Part shown: one piece after another, positions 21,956-32,285 of the stretch | How the letters are laid out: each line of letters opens with the position of its first letter | Numbering within the stretch: the stretch's first letter is position 1 | NCBI GenBank assembly: GCA_026120185.1 | Contig: JANUWF010003367.1 | Coordinates: forward strand, 3,945,228 to 4,009,227 | Direction: 5' to 3' | Length of the DNA stretch: 64,000 bases | Source of the DNA: Voacanga thouarsii | Taxonomy: Eukaryota; Streptophyta; Magnoliopsida; Gentianales; Apocynaceae | Program-made: the position numbers and the translations under genes | Notes under the pieces: generated by a model | What the model saw: only the letters and a program-made list of their open reading frames with translations | Told to the model about the DNA's origin: nothing | The model's database searches: none

Positions 21956-24075
21956 TGAATGATTGAACATAACAGAGCATGCAACCTTCAGTGAATAAAA
22001 ATGGAAGAACATGGCATATATCAGAGTATTGGCATAGCACGGTGGGATAAAAACATACCTGTTGGAGCCTTTAAAACTTGAAGAACATGGTTGAATGATT
22101 TGAAGCCAGAAACAGCTTCTTCCTCTCCAACGTCCAGTGCATCTCCAGTGAAGCTTCCTTTCTTCCATCTCCAGTTCTTTTTCTCCTCCGGTGGAATGCT
22201 AAGCTTTTTAATTCACGAAATATGACCACTGCCTAAATCCAGTTGGTGAGCACACAATTTTGGAAGAGAAAATGAAGATCACTCAGATGTCTTTCACACT
22301 TTTCACTGCTTTTTCCTTCATTGCCTCGGTTGGCATTTATAGGCACTGGCTTCATGAACTAAACCCAGAAGCCAGAAAACCAAGAGACACAAATGTCTTC
22401 TGGTTGGCTTCCTTTGGTTTCAAAACCAAAAGCCAGAAGAAGGAAAATCAAGGGACACGAGAGAGACAGAGAGCCAAGAGACATCCGGAAAATATATTTC
22501 TATTTTTCCCTTTTCTTTTATTTTATTTTTTCTCACAAAAAGCCAAGAGTCATGAAACCAAAAATAATTATTTTGATAAAAATAATATTCCCGGGATTTT
22601 ATACCCGAATATTATAAACAAAATAAATTCCGGCTTCACTCCAAACTCTTCTAAACTGTGTCCGAAAAAATCCTATGGTCCAGGCTATTGGGCCATAATA
22701 ATATTTATTATTTTCCTTGGACACGAAAATTCCAAAATAATAAACATTAATTATTTTTCTTGGGATTAAATAAATAACCCAATAAATAATTAATGGACCC
22801 AAATGAACCAAAAAATAATTAAACATTAATTATTTATTTCTTGGGATTTAATTAAATAAATAACCCAATAAATAATTAAGTAATAATTATTTTCCTCTAG
22901 TTTAAGTCCCGGTTAATTTTCTAATTATTCAAACTGGACCCAGGTCCTGAATAATTAATTAACCAATTAAACCAGATAATAAATTTCTCTCTATTTATTT
23001 TATTCCAATCCAATAATAAATTAGACTTCCCGAATAAAATAAAACTCTCTCAACTGAGATCATTTTCTCAACCCAAAAATTAATTAGGACTTACGGGCTA
23101 TTCCGAGGACCAAAAAGACACATCGCATTGGCTACTAAAATGACCAAAATACCCATACTATATAAATAGATGTATTTTATATTTTAAATATTTCCTAATA
23201 TCACCATAAGGAAATATTGCCCCCAAGGACAATGCTGCATTAGCAGAGCCTTCGACCTACAAGTGAAATGACTAAAATACCCCTCTACACATCGCCGTAC
23301 ATTTAGAGAGGAAGAGGTGTACTAACACCTCTCTAAATGACATCTACCATCCTTAGGCTTCTAGTCCAATGATCCACGACTTCCTGGAGTGTTTCCGCTT
23401 TCCAAGGGAGCTACCCTTAAGCAAACATCCAAGTCACGTTTCCTAGGTTAGATCATCCGGACAACCACAAGGGGCGATATAGTGTAGAAACTATCTTGTA
23501 CAAGTCTGTCTTAACTAACTAGTCACACATACCCAACATACAAGTATATTAGCCCTTCGATAGAACCTCAACTATAGTATATCAAAGCATATGCTTCCAG
23601 CTTCGCCAGACTACCAACATATACTCAAGTCATAGAGTACTAGTCCACGCTGTAGCGGTAGTAGACTAGATTTCTACCATATAGTACTTTTTAAGAAGCC
23701 ACTACTACAGGTCCTGTTCTACGTATTCGAAATACGCTTATGTCATGAAGTGAGTGGACTACTCACTGGATAAAGGTAAACCATTCCCCATTTGGAATTC
23801 ATAACATAATAACCTAAACATGATGAGATTCCCATTCTCATCAATCGGTCAAGAACAACTGTTTATGTGTTTAAATAACCCATGATCCATACCTTACTGT
23901 GAAAGACCTCCATTCACATGGATCACTTATTTACACACAATGGGTCTGTTCCAAACGAAATTGTACACAAATAAAGAAAATTATTTCACAAATAAATTCC
24001 GACAAAGAAATTCTTTTATTAACATATTCGATATTTTCATCAGAAAAACTAGTCTAAGAGGGCATATTCCCAACA
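21956..24075 (-). repeat. 5' LTR of element C
   Basis: It runs on the - strand from TGTTGGGAATATGCCC at 24075 to ...CATTCA at 21956. It is followed outward by the ATGAC target duplication at 24076-24080. The 169-codon frame on the opposite strand (22260-22769) is part of the LTR and has no recognised domain. Confidence 0.93.
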
Positions 24076-24080
24076 ATGAC

Positions 24081-24680
24081 GCATTCGCGTAATGAGTTTT
24101 TGTGGAGGTTTTGGTTTTTCAGAATCTTTTAAGTTGTCGTACAATAATCATCCTATGAGATTTGATGGATAAAAAGGATGACGCATTCTGATAATGCAAT
24201 TTTCAACTTTTAAGATGATATTTAACGGATAATGTTAGAGGAAGTAATTTTTTATTACGTCATTAAAATTCAGCAACTCTCTGGCTCTTCCGCAATTTTT
24301 GGTTTTTGCAGAAGCTTTCAGGAGGTAGTACAACCAGCTTTTCAGCGAATGCAATAGGGTATTGCGTCCTCTAAGAAGGATGCATTCTTATAATGCGTTT
24401 TCCATGGGAGGACACAAGTCTTTATTGCATCATTAACTTACTTTTCGGGATTTTTGGCTTTTCAGGAACTCTCAAACTTTTCCGCAATTTTTAGATTTTT
24501 CAGAAGTTTGCACCTTTTCAGAGGACGCAATACCTTATTGCGTCCTATCCAAAGGACGCATTTACTTAATGCGTCATTTGTCTTGTATACATATCGCGGG
24601 CTGATAGCTCACATTTTACAGGATATCTTCATCTTATATTTTCTGTGCATCTCAACTCTTATTAGCACTCAGGGTGTGCC
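24081..24680 (+). repeat. MULE subterminal hairpin repeats, left
   Basis: Words such as GACGCATTCTGATAATGC, GGACGCAATACCTTATTGCG and GGACGCATTTACTTAATGCG form short hairpins with loops of 5-8 bases, at irregular spacing of about 60-150 bases. The same motif closes the element at 29580-29785. This region also holds the presumed transposase promoter, but no clear TATA box was singled out. Confidence 0.6.
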
Positions 24681-25370
24681 ATGGCTCTTGAATCATCGAT
24701 GACTCTCAGTTTCTTTTGGGATTGTACTATTTCCTATGAAACAGGAAGATCTGTTTGTTTTGATGGCTCGTGTCGGAAGAGGTTAAACATACAACGGAAA
24801 ATAACATTTGAGCAACTAACTGAAAAAATCTATTTACATATGAAAATCAATAGCACGACATCAACACTGGAGATATCCATGAGGTATCCCTGAGTTTATG
24901 GTTCAACAGTGCAATGTAGGTTACTTTGCTTGGAGGATGAAGTTTATATGCAAGCCATCTGGACTTTGCAACCCACTTTTAAGGAAGGCGGCGTACATAT
25001 TTATGTGAAGACATTCCCCAAACAACCAATACAAGTTGGTGCATCATCGATTTCTCGTGCACAGGAACAGGAAGCTAAGACTGCCATTGCCACAGCATCA
25101 ACATCAGTTGCGAGACTTAATTTGCCAAATGTTGGACCATACACAGCTATGCTGCTCCAACAGGACCTGTTGCTACAAACAAATTTGCCAAATCAGTGGC
25201 TTCTTCAACAAAACTGTCCTATCACTTATCCAAATCAACATGTACATATGCCAATGCCAGCTGAGATTCCCGACCAAATTTTTCACCCTGATGTCCATGA
25301 AACTGGACTATCAGAGCCGCCAATAATTGATGATGTAGCAGTCATAGGACTCATTTGGCCCAACCTTTGA
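24681..25370 (+). pseudogene. MULE transposase, N-terminal part
   Basis: Two frames, 24681-24893 and 24909-25370, are in the same phase and differ only by an in-frame TGA near 24891. Together they read as the N-terminal MuDR-type region: VCFDGSCRKRLNIQRKITFE, LTEKIYLHMKINSTTSTLEI, then CLEDEVYMQAIWTL and GGVHIYVKTFPKQPIQVG. A low-complexity Gln/Pro-rich linker follows. The frame then decays until 25900. The family assignment rests on the downstream catalytic domain. Confidence 0.7.
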
Positions 25371-25689
25371 CAACGATGGTCCCCCCAGATCGGATGGAGA
25401 ATTTGAGTTTGACTTTACATTCACAGCAGACTGCGATGACAGTATCAGCAATGGCAGTGACTATAATGATGCAAGCATATATCATATCACCTTTCCGGCC
25501 TCACCAGCACAACATAGCATAAAACTAGACGCTTCATGACACCCGTATGCATTCTTATACTAGTTTTCAGGACATAAGTACGGGCGCGCCTGATGATGAT
25601 TTTTTCTATGCTGGAGATGACTAGCGAGTTGATGAATAGTCCGAAACAAATTGGGAGGTACACCTTAAAATGTGTTTCCAAGATAAAAA

Positions 25690-26414
25690 TTAGTCATTTA
25701 CACCATAAGATTATGGAACATGAGGAAAAGATGCAAGTTCACTGTACTCAAGAGTAAGAGCACAATTTGAACTGCCTCTTGCAGGAACAACATCAAGCAA
25801 AATCCATGTGCATGGTATATAAGAATCATTAAGAAAGCTGGCAGTGCACAATGAAAAATATCGGTTTGGAATGGTGAGCACATATGTCTGCAGAGAGTTA
25901 TAAACAACAACAAAAGGAACTTGTCCTATAAGTTTATTGTACAATACATACTACATCTCATCAGAGACGACCCCAAGACACGTGTTAGCACTATATTGGG
26001 GGTTGTTCACAAGCAGTTTCAGGCTAGATGTTCTTATCGGAAAGGGTGGTATACCCGAAAAGCCGCTGTTGAATTGCTATATGGCATATGGTTCGACACT
26101 TTCAGAGTATTGCCTAACTACATATTAGCATTGCAAGATTCAAATCCCGATACAATAGTGAACTGGAAATACCACGACACTAATGTTGGAGACACTAATA
26201 TATTTCGATTTGTTTTTTGGGCCTTCAAGCCATCAATCGAGGGATTTAGGCACTGTCGCCCCGTTATCTCAATTGACGGGACTCATTTAAGGGTGTGCTT
26301 TTGATTGCCAGTACTTGGGATGCAAATAACCATCTGTTCCCTCTAGCCTTTGCTGTTGTCAATGCTGAATCCATAAAGAGTTGGGAATGGTTTCTAAGAT
26401 TAGTCCGAAGTCAT
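25690..26414 (+). pseudogene. MULE transposase, zinc-binding and catalytic domain, first part
   Basis: From 25921 a clean frame reads HLIRDDPKTRVSTILGVVHK, then AAVELLYGIWFDTFRVLPNY, WKYHDTNVGDTN, VFWAFKPSIEGFRHCRPVIS and IDGTHLR. This is the start of the MULE transposase fold, and the first catalytic Asp lies in SIDGTH. A short deletion after THLR (about 26285-26300) shifts the frame. The next frame continues LLIASTWDANNHLFPLAFAV and ESIKSWEWFLRLVRSHV up to the solo LTR at 26418. Weaker traces upstream (25700-25920) correspond to the region before the catalytic domain. The coding sequence resumes at 28275. Confidence 0.88.
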
Positions 26415-26417
26415 GTG

Positions 26418-28269
26418 TGAAGGTTTAAAACGGCAAAAATCATCAAAACGAAAACATGCTAGGAAAACGAAAAATTTACCTCTATGATTGAATGGCCCTC
26501 TTCGCATTGGTGTAGATGTCTGTATAAGGATACTTGAGGCTATTGGATCACGTCCTTGTAAACGTCTACTGCGTCTTATTCACGCGAAATCTTTGATCTT
26601 CCGAAATGGTACCCATAGCACAGTCGGTGAAAGTTTGAAGATTAGATTGTGATAAGCTTTTAGTGAAAACTTTACCGAAACTTTCTGTGATGGGTTTTGT
26701 TTTCTATGAAAGGAAAAATGAACCTGTTTTCTCTGTGAAAGGAAAATGAACTACCAAGACCTTGCTTTCAATTACTTCTTCAATTCATTTTCCATTCATT
26801 TCAACACATCCCCCGAGAGAGAATCCATTCGCGTGCATAACAGAAAGTATCCATATTTTCTATTATCCTACAAGCGAAACAACACGGGTTCTATCCCGTG
26901 TTATTTTTTATTTTAATTAATTAATTAATTTAAAATTTTATTTTATTTTATTTTATTTTACCCTTGGTCTTATTCATTGGGTCAAATAAAACTATTTATT
27001 CTTGAGCTTGAACACCCATAAATAATAAATCTCAATTATGCCCAAAAAATAATTAACAAGTCCAAATAGATCAATATCAAATTTCATACATTTTATCTAG
27101 TTTATATTTAGATTAATTTTCTAATTATTCAATCTGGGCCTTGGGTCCTGAATAATTAATTAATCAATTAAACTAGATAAAATAAATACTCTCTCTCAAA
27201 CCTTTTATTTTATTCTCGTCTAATAATAAATTAGTCTAATAAAATAAAACCCATAATAATCAGACCAATTCCTTAACCCAAATCTTTCATGACTTAAAGG
27301 CCATTTCGGGGACCAAAAGACACATCGCCTTGACTATTAAAATGATCAAAATACCCCTACTATAAAAATAGCTGTATTTTACATTTTAAATATTTCCTAA
27401 TATCACCATAACAAAATATTATCCCCAAGGACAATGCTGCGTTAGTATAATCTTCGACCTACAGGTGTAATGACTAGAATACTTCTTTACGCATCGCTGT
27501 GCAATTAGAGAAGAAAAGTGTACTAACACCTCTCTAATAGACATCTACCATCCTTAGACCTTTAGTCCAATGATCTACGACTCTTAGAATGTTTTCATTT
27601 TCCAATGGAGCTACCCTAAAATAAACATCCAAGTCATGTTCCCCAGGGCCCTGGATAATTAGATTATTTGAATAGTCACAAGGGGCAATATATTGTAGAA
27701 GTTATCTTGTACAAGTCTATCTTAACTAACTAGTCACATATACCCAACATACAAGTATATTGGTTTTATGAAAAAACATCAACTACAGTATATTAAAGTA
27801 TATACTTCTAGTTTCGTCAGACTATCAACTCATATTTAAGCGGTAGAGTATTAGTCCACATTGTAGCACTAATAGTCTGGGTTTCTTTTAAATAGTACTT
27901 TTAAAAACCACTATTATAAATCCTATTCTATGTACTCGAAATGCGCTCATGCTACAAAGTGAGTGGACTACTTACTGGCTAAAGTTAAGCCATTCCCCAT
28001 TTAGAATTCATAACACAATAACCTATCTATGATGAGATTCTTATTATCATCAATCGGTTAAGAACAAATATTTATGTGTTAAGTAACCCGTAATCCATAC
28101 CTTACTATAAAAGACCACCATTCACATGGATCACTTACTTAAACACAATAGATCATTTTTAACCAAAAATCATGCATAAATACAATATAAATTTTGAGAA
28201 TAAATTTTTTTATTAATAAATTCGATAATTACATCAGATAAACTATTCTAGAGGGCATATATTCCAACA
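26418..28269 (-). mobile_element. Solo LTR, Copia family (LTR copy D), inside the MULE transposase
   Basis: On the - strand it starts TGTTGGAATATATGCCC at 28269. It is co-linear with the LTRs of element C, for example in AACTAACTAGTCACATATACCC near 27724. The flanks are ATGTG (26413-26417) and GTGTG (28270-28274), a target duplication with one change. The transposase reading resumes directly after it (RSHV before, VNERHVCIVSNRHVGIL after), which confirms the insertion. Confidence 0.9.
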
Positions 28270-28274
28270 GTGTG

Positions 28275-29130
28275 GTGAACGAAAGACATGTTTGTATTGT
28301 GTCTAATAGGCATGTAGGTATCTTGTCTACTATAAGGAGACGGTCTGGATGAAATGAGCCTATGGAATTTCATAGGTTCTGTCTGTGTCACATTCGTACC
28401 AATTTCAATCGATATTTCAAGAATACGGAGTTGAAGCGGCTGATGTACAAAGCCGGCACAGAGAGAAAGAAATCCAAATTCCAATCTATAATGGATTAAA
28501 TAAGAGAATACAATTAGAAAGCATACAATCGGTTGATGCAGATTGGTTCAAAAAAGTAGACACTTTCACATAATGGGGGAAATCGATACGGATGTATGAC
28601 AAATAATTTATTTGAGTCGTTGAATTGTGTTCTAAAAAAATACGAGCATTACCAATCAAAGCACTGTTTGATGCAACATTCATAAAGATGGTCAAATACT
28701 TTAACTTGCATCGATCTGAGACCAACCACTGTAACAAACCATTTCCTCCATTGATATGAAATGCATTCTAGGCAGTTTCGCAGAAGGCTAGATCTTACAG
28801 GGTTATGCAGTATAATGAATGCAGTGGAATATCAGCGTAAGGACATTCGCAAGAGTTGGGGGTAAAAGTAATAATGTTTACACAGTTAAGATGTCATTAC
28901 GGGACTGTAGTTGCATGAAATAGAATTTATTTGGATTGCCATGCACACATGTATTTGCAATTTGTCGACAACGTGACTAGCAACCAGCAGATTTTGTTTT
29001 ACCTATTTACTCCACAAAGAAATACATTTCACCTTACAAGCATGACCTCTACCCTGTCGATAACGATAATACCTGGCGTAATACTGACTTTTTGTTAGAG
29101 GGCTACACACCAGTGCTTAAAAGTAACTGA
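28275..29130 (+). pseudogene. MULE transposase, second part with SWIM zinc finger
   Basis: Downstream of the solo LTR the frame gives VNERHVCIVSNRHVGIL. Related transposases have Asp where this has Asn in SNRH, so the second catalytic residue is lost. The next pieces are FNRYFKNTELKRLMYKAG, EREKEIQIPIYNG, GCMTNNLFESLN and VLKKYEHYQSKH. The SWIM/PMZ zinc finger is DCSCMK...FGLPCTHVFAIC near 28900-28970, with an in-frame stop between CMK and NLFG. It ends ...LLEGYTPVLKSN near 29127. Frameshifts and stops make it a pseudogene. Confidence 0.85.
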
Positions 29131-29569
29131 CCTGGCCAGAGGCGTACCATACACTTTCGAGGTGAGATGAATTACTGAAATGAAGGCTCCCCCTCAAGAT
29201 GTGAAAATTGCCATCAAGCAAGATATAATAGGCTAAATTGTAGCAATGCTCGTTTTGATCCTGAACAATAAACTATATATCCAATTATATGTGCTTGTAC
29301 TACAAAAAATTTATTTTATTTCCCTAATTTGCTTTTTCTTTTCACATTGACTACTTCTGATTTCTTGCATTTCAATTGACTACTTCTGAATTCTTTCATT
29401 TCAAACCAAACCATGGTTACATAAACCTTTACTAAAAATGACATTCAATTATACGAACACTTAAACTTATTCAATGGGCTGATCAATTGTATTTTGATTT
29501 TGAGTAATTCTTTCTAAATTACACAATACACAATTTTCGAATCGTGAAATGCTTTACTAAGAAAAAAAT

Positions 29570-29790
29570 AAGGGATATTATAATGACGCATTAATGTCTT
29601 GTGTCCTATATAGAGACGCGTTATAAAAATGCGTCTCTATATGACGCATTCATATAATGCGTCTTATGTTAGGGAGGACGCGTTTACACAATGGCCACAA
29701 TATATTACAGGGCGCAGCGGGTAGGACGCATTCTATAAATGCGTCCTATTTTTTGTAGAACGCATTCACGTAATGCGTTGAGGCCATTTT
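29570..29790. repeat. MULE subterminal hairpin repeats, right
   Basis: Paired words GACGCATTCATATAATGCGTC, GACGCGTTATAAAAATGCGTC and GGACGCATTCTATAAATGCG form short stem-loops, matching the left-end motif. The right boundary is set near 29790, where the motif stops. Confidence 0.65.
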
Positions 29791-31186
29791 AAGCATGCTG
29801 TCTCAAACCGGACCAATTAAAGATGAATGGCTCCAAAGGGGGCCATTCTGATCAATGGCCCGCAAAAAATAAGGTAACATTCCCATTAGCAAGTTCTGTC
29901 ATTTTCAAAAGAATTTTTTCAACAGCTTAAAATGATCATCGAACTTTGATGCCTTTTCTATCTACTATTGCCTTCAATTAAAAGATTGACAGTTTGCAGG
30001 TTCTACTCTTTTTTTCTAAAATAATTGTCATGTTTTTCGCATTAGGAAACTAAGCATTAAAGCTATTATTGTTTTCAATTTTCCCTTATTTAATAAGAAG
30101 AGAGATAAATAATATTTTTTTAACACACGATCACTTTTATACATAAATAATTTTATTTCATTTTATACATCTTTCTACTATAATATTTTTTTTTAACACA
30201 AGATCACTTTTATCACTATTAAATCCTTGGGATTTTGAATTTGAGCCATAAATGGCTATATACTTTTTTTTACTTAAATTATGCACCTCCAATCAAATAA
30301 TGCAAGGTATATAAGTACAAAATTGTGAAGCGTCCAATTCAATAATAGAGTGTATATTGCTATTCTATCAATATGTTTTTTTTTAATCAAAATATAAATG
30401 GGTATTGAATAAAAGAAGTGTACAATTGTGATGCTGCTAAGCAATTAACAAGTTTCACATAACAAAAGCTAATAAAAGTGGCCTTGGGCGTTAGATTCAT
30501 ATAAAGACAAAATAGAAGGATACAGTGAGAATAGAACCTCGTGTGTATGTATATACTAGGTGGCTGTCTCGCGCAAGGTGCGAGCTCGGGTAGCTGTGGT
30601 AATAAAATATCAGTGCAAAATGCAGTAGATTATAATAAAATATAGAAGCAACATTTTCATATATTAAGCTATGAGTTCCAATATTTACTGTATATTATTC
30701 AAGAATAATAGATAGTATATTATTCAAGAAATGGAGATTCATTCAACTTGTTTTACTTTAGCATTAATAGTTTACCTTGTTCCTCAACCATTTTTTCCTA
30801 GAGAGGTTTCTGTATCAAAAGGTATTGGACAAGAAAGAAAGGATCTTAGATTTCCAAAGGCTAACTAAAGAACAACAAGAAAAACAAAAGATTAATATGA
30901 GTAGAATAAGGCATGGTGTTCATGCCTAGGACTATATTTAAAACAAAGAAGCATATTCTTTCTTTCAACACCAAAATCAAATGATTCCAGCCATGTTTCG
31001 AAAATAAAAGTCTAAGAACTAACAGAAGATGCACAAACATATCAGCAGAATCAAGCTACCATTTTCTTTTAGTTAAACCCAAAGCGAGAGTTAATCTAAC
31101 AGAGAATGTGTTACCCTCAAAAAAAAAGGGGAAAATAATAAATATGGAAAGCAAGAAGAAAGAAGTGCATAGAAGTTCTGTTACTT
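29791..31186. other. Intergenic AT-rich DNA, no gene seen
   Basis: No convincing coding frame is present. A local inverted repeat AATGGCTCC...GGCCATT lies near 29826-29866. GTCTCGCGCAAGGTGCGAG at about 30565-30583 is a small GC-rich hairpin of the kind seen near some plant Helitron 5' ends, but it is unproven. Confidence 0.45.
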
Positions 31187-31655
31187 GTTGGTACATTTAA
31201 AGCAAAATTGAAAAGGAAAAGTATGACAAGAGCAAGAACTGCTATTCCACTAATGTGATTAATTTGTGCATAAGGTACCACATACTCCCACAGGGCGCTG
31301 GGGATTCCTGTTCTGTTAGACCCATCAACTGTTATAAACATTCCACAAAAAAATATCAAGAGTGAGTAGGACACCTGGATATGAAATGAAATAGTATCAA
31401 CAACTGAGTTGAAGTTAATCATATGGGACATATAACTTTCTTTGTGACATCAGTAGAAAATTTTACCTTTTCCAAGAATGGCCATGCATTCTTAAAATCA
31501 AGAACAACAAGAGCAAGTGCAGTTGTAATTGCAGTCCATACATATTCAAACCCATTAGTAAAGATATTACCATTCCAATTGTAACAAGATACACACCAGT
31601 CTTCCACAGTATTCTTTTCCATTTGGCCCACCCAAATACATCGCGAGAAAACATT
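31187..31655 (-). pseudogene. Silicon/arsenite efflux transporter (Lsi2-like) fragment
   Basis: Two exons on the - strand match the second half of plant Lsi2-type anion permeases, plasma-membrane proteins that export silicic acid or arsenite. The first (about 31467-31655) reads ILWKTGVYLVTIGMVISLL, MGLNM, then ALALVVLDFKNAWPFLEK. One missing base after GLNM shifts the frame. A GT-AG intron of 92 bases follows (31375-31466). The second exon (31187-31374) reads VSYSLLIFFCGMFITVDGSN, then TGIPSALWEY and HISGIAVLALVILFLFNFAL, ending NVPT at a possible GT donor. The N-terminal half and the last exon were not found nearby. It is a truncated, frameshifted fragment, so it should not make transporter. 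Confidence 0.82.
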
Positions 31656-32147
31656 TAATATTTTTGGAAAACACAAGCACGGAATGGACTCCTTATGTGC
31701 ATAAAATAAAACCCAACTATTAGAATAAGTTTATGTCAAGGACTCAATCAATCAGCTAAGCTTGATAAAGAATGATGCATCAGATGGACAAAGGCTGATA
31801 CAGGATATGTTGACTTGATAAGGCATTCCCATTTATGATTCTTCCCCATTCAGAAAGTTAATGTGCACAAACTAAAGTAGCATGACAGACAAATAAGAAA
31901 TTGAGTCATACAAAGCAGAGTACTCTTCATATCACCAATCAATCTCAAGTTATGAATCAATTGAACCTTTCAACCTCAAAATAACTTTGACACCACAAGA
32001 GGCATGTGACCTTCTCTAAGATGGGTTCTGTTTCACGGAGTCTTGTTTTCTGTTTCTATCTATACAATAAGGTAGAGATTTCTGTTTAGGGAGAGAAAGA
32101 ATTAAGGGAGTGATTGTTTTCTGATTTTGATTGGGGAATGTCTGAGA
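31656..32147. other. No recognisable gene
   Basis: The region lies between the Lsi2-like fragment and a + strand coding fragment. No motif was recognised on either strand. Confidence 0.4.
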
Positions 32148-32285
32148 ATGGGGAAAAATCAAGGATTTTTCTCGACATTGAAAGAAGAGCTAGTGAGGGG
32201 CTTGTCATCGACAAGGTCGCTGTTGAAGAGTCCAGTGAGAAGTAGGTCGCCAATGTCGGGTTTGCTACAAGAGAGAGAGGGATAG
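32148..32285 (+). pseudogene. N-terminal fragment resembling DUF620-type plant proteins
   Basis: A + strand ATG at 32148 opens 45 codons, beginning MGKNQGFFSTLKEELVRGLS and continuing with a Ser/Arg-rich stretch (RSRSPMSGLLQ) before a stop at 32283-32285. From memory this resembles the conserved start of plant DUF620 family proteins (MG..Q.FF..LKEE.VRGLSP.RSR...SPMSGLL). The rest of such a protein, normally several hundred residues, is absent. The - strand frame over the same bases (32086-32397) is a shadow. Family assignment is moderate only. Confidence 0.4.

Larger units (their letters stand above)
14525..24075 (-). mobile_element. Complete Ty1/copia LTR retrotransposon (element C)
   Basis: The element has two LTRs of about 2.12 kb (3' LTR 14525-16647, 5' LTR 21956-24075), a primer binding site, a polypurine tract and a 5-bp target duplication ATGAC. 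On the - strand the internal order is gag, protease, integrase, reverse transcriptase, RNase H tail, which is diagnostic of Copia. The LTRs look about 98% identical by eye, so insertion is recent. Despite that, the coding region is broken by many stops and frameshifts and lacks the RNase H core. It sits inside the MULE, separating the MULE's left end from its transposase. Confidence 0.95.
14300..29790 (+). mobile_element. Mutator-like element (MULE), decayed and interrupted twice
   Basis: The transposase fragments on the + strand (24681-25370, 25921-26414, 28275-29130) lie between DNA rich in paired words GACGCATT and AATGCGTC. These occur on the left at 14310-14520 and 24080-24580, and on the right at 29580-29785. 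The left string GCGTTCTAAGTAGGACGCATTT is inversely similar to the right end around 29722-29775, suggesting worn terminal inverted repeats. Removing the Copia element (14525-24075) and solo LTR (26418-28269) leaves about 4.1 kb, a plausible MULE length. Exact ends and the target duplication were not resolved. Confidence 0.65.

Noticed and set aside
22260..22769. 169-codon frame on the + strand
   Set aside because: It lies wholly within the 5' LTR of a - strand element, has no motif, and its counterpart in the other LTR is broken.
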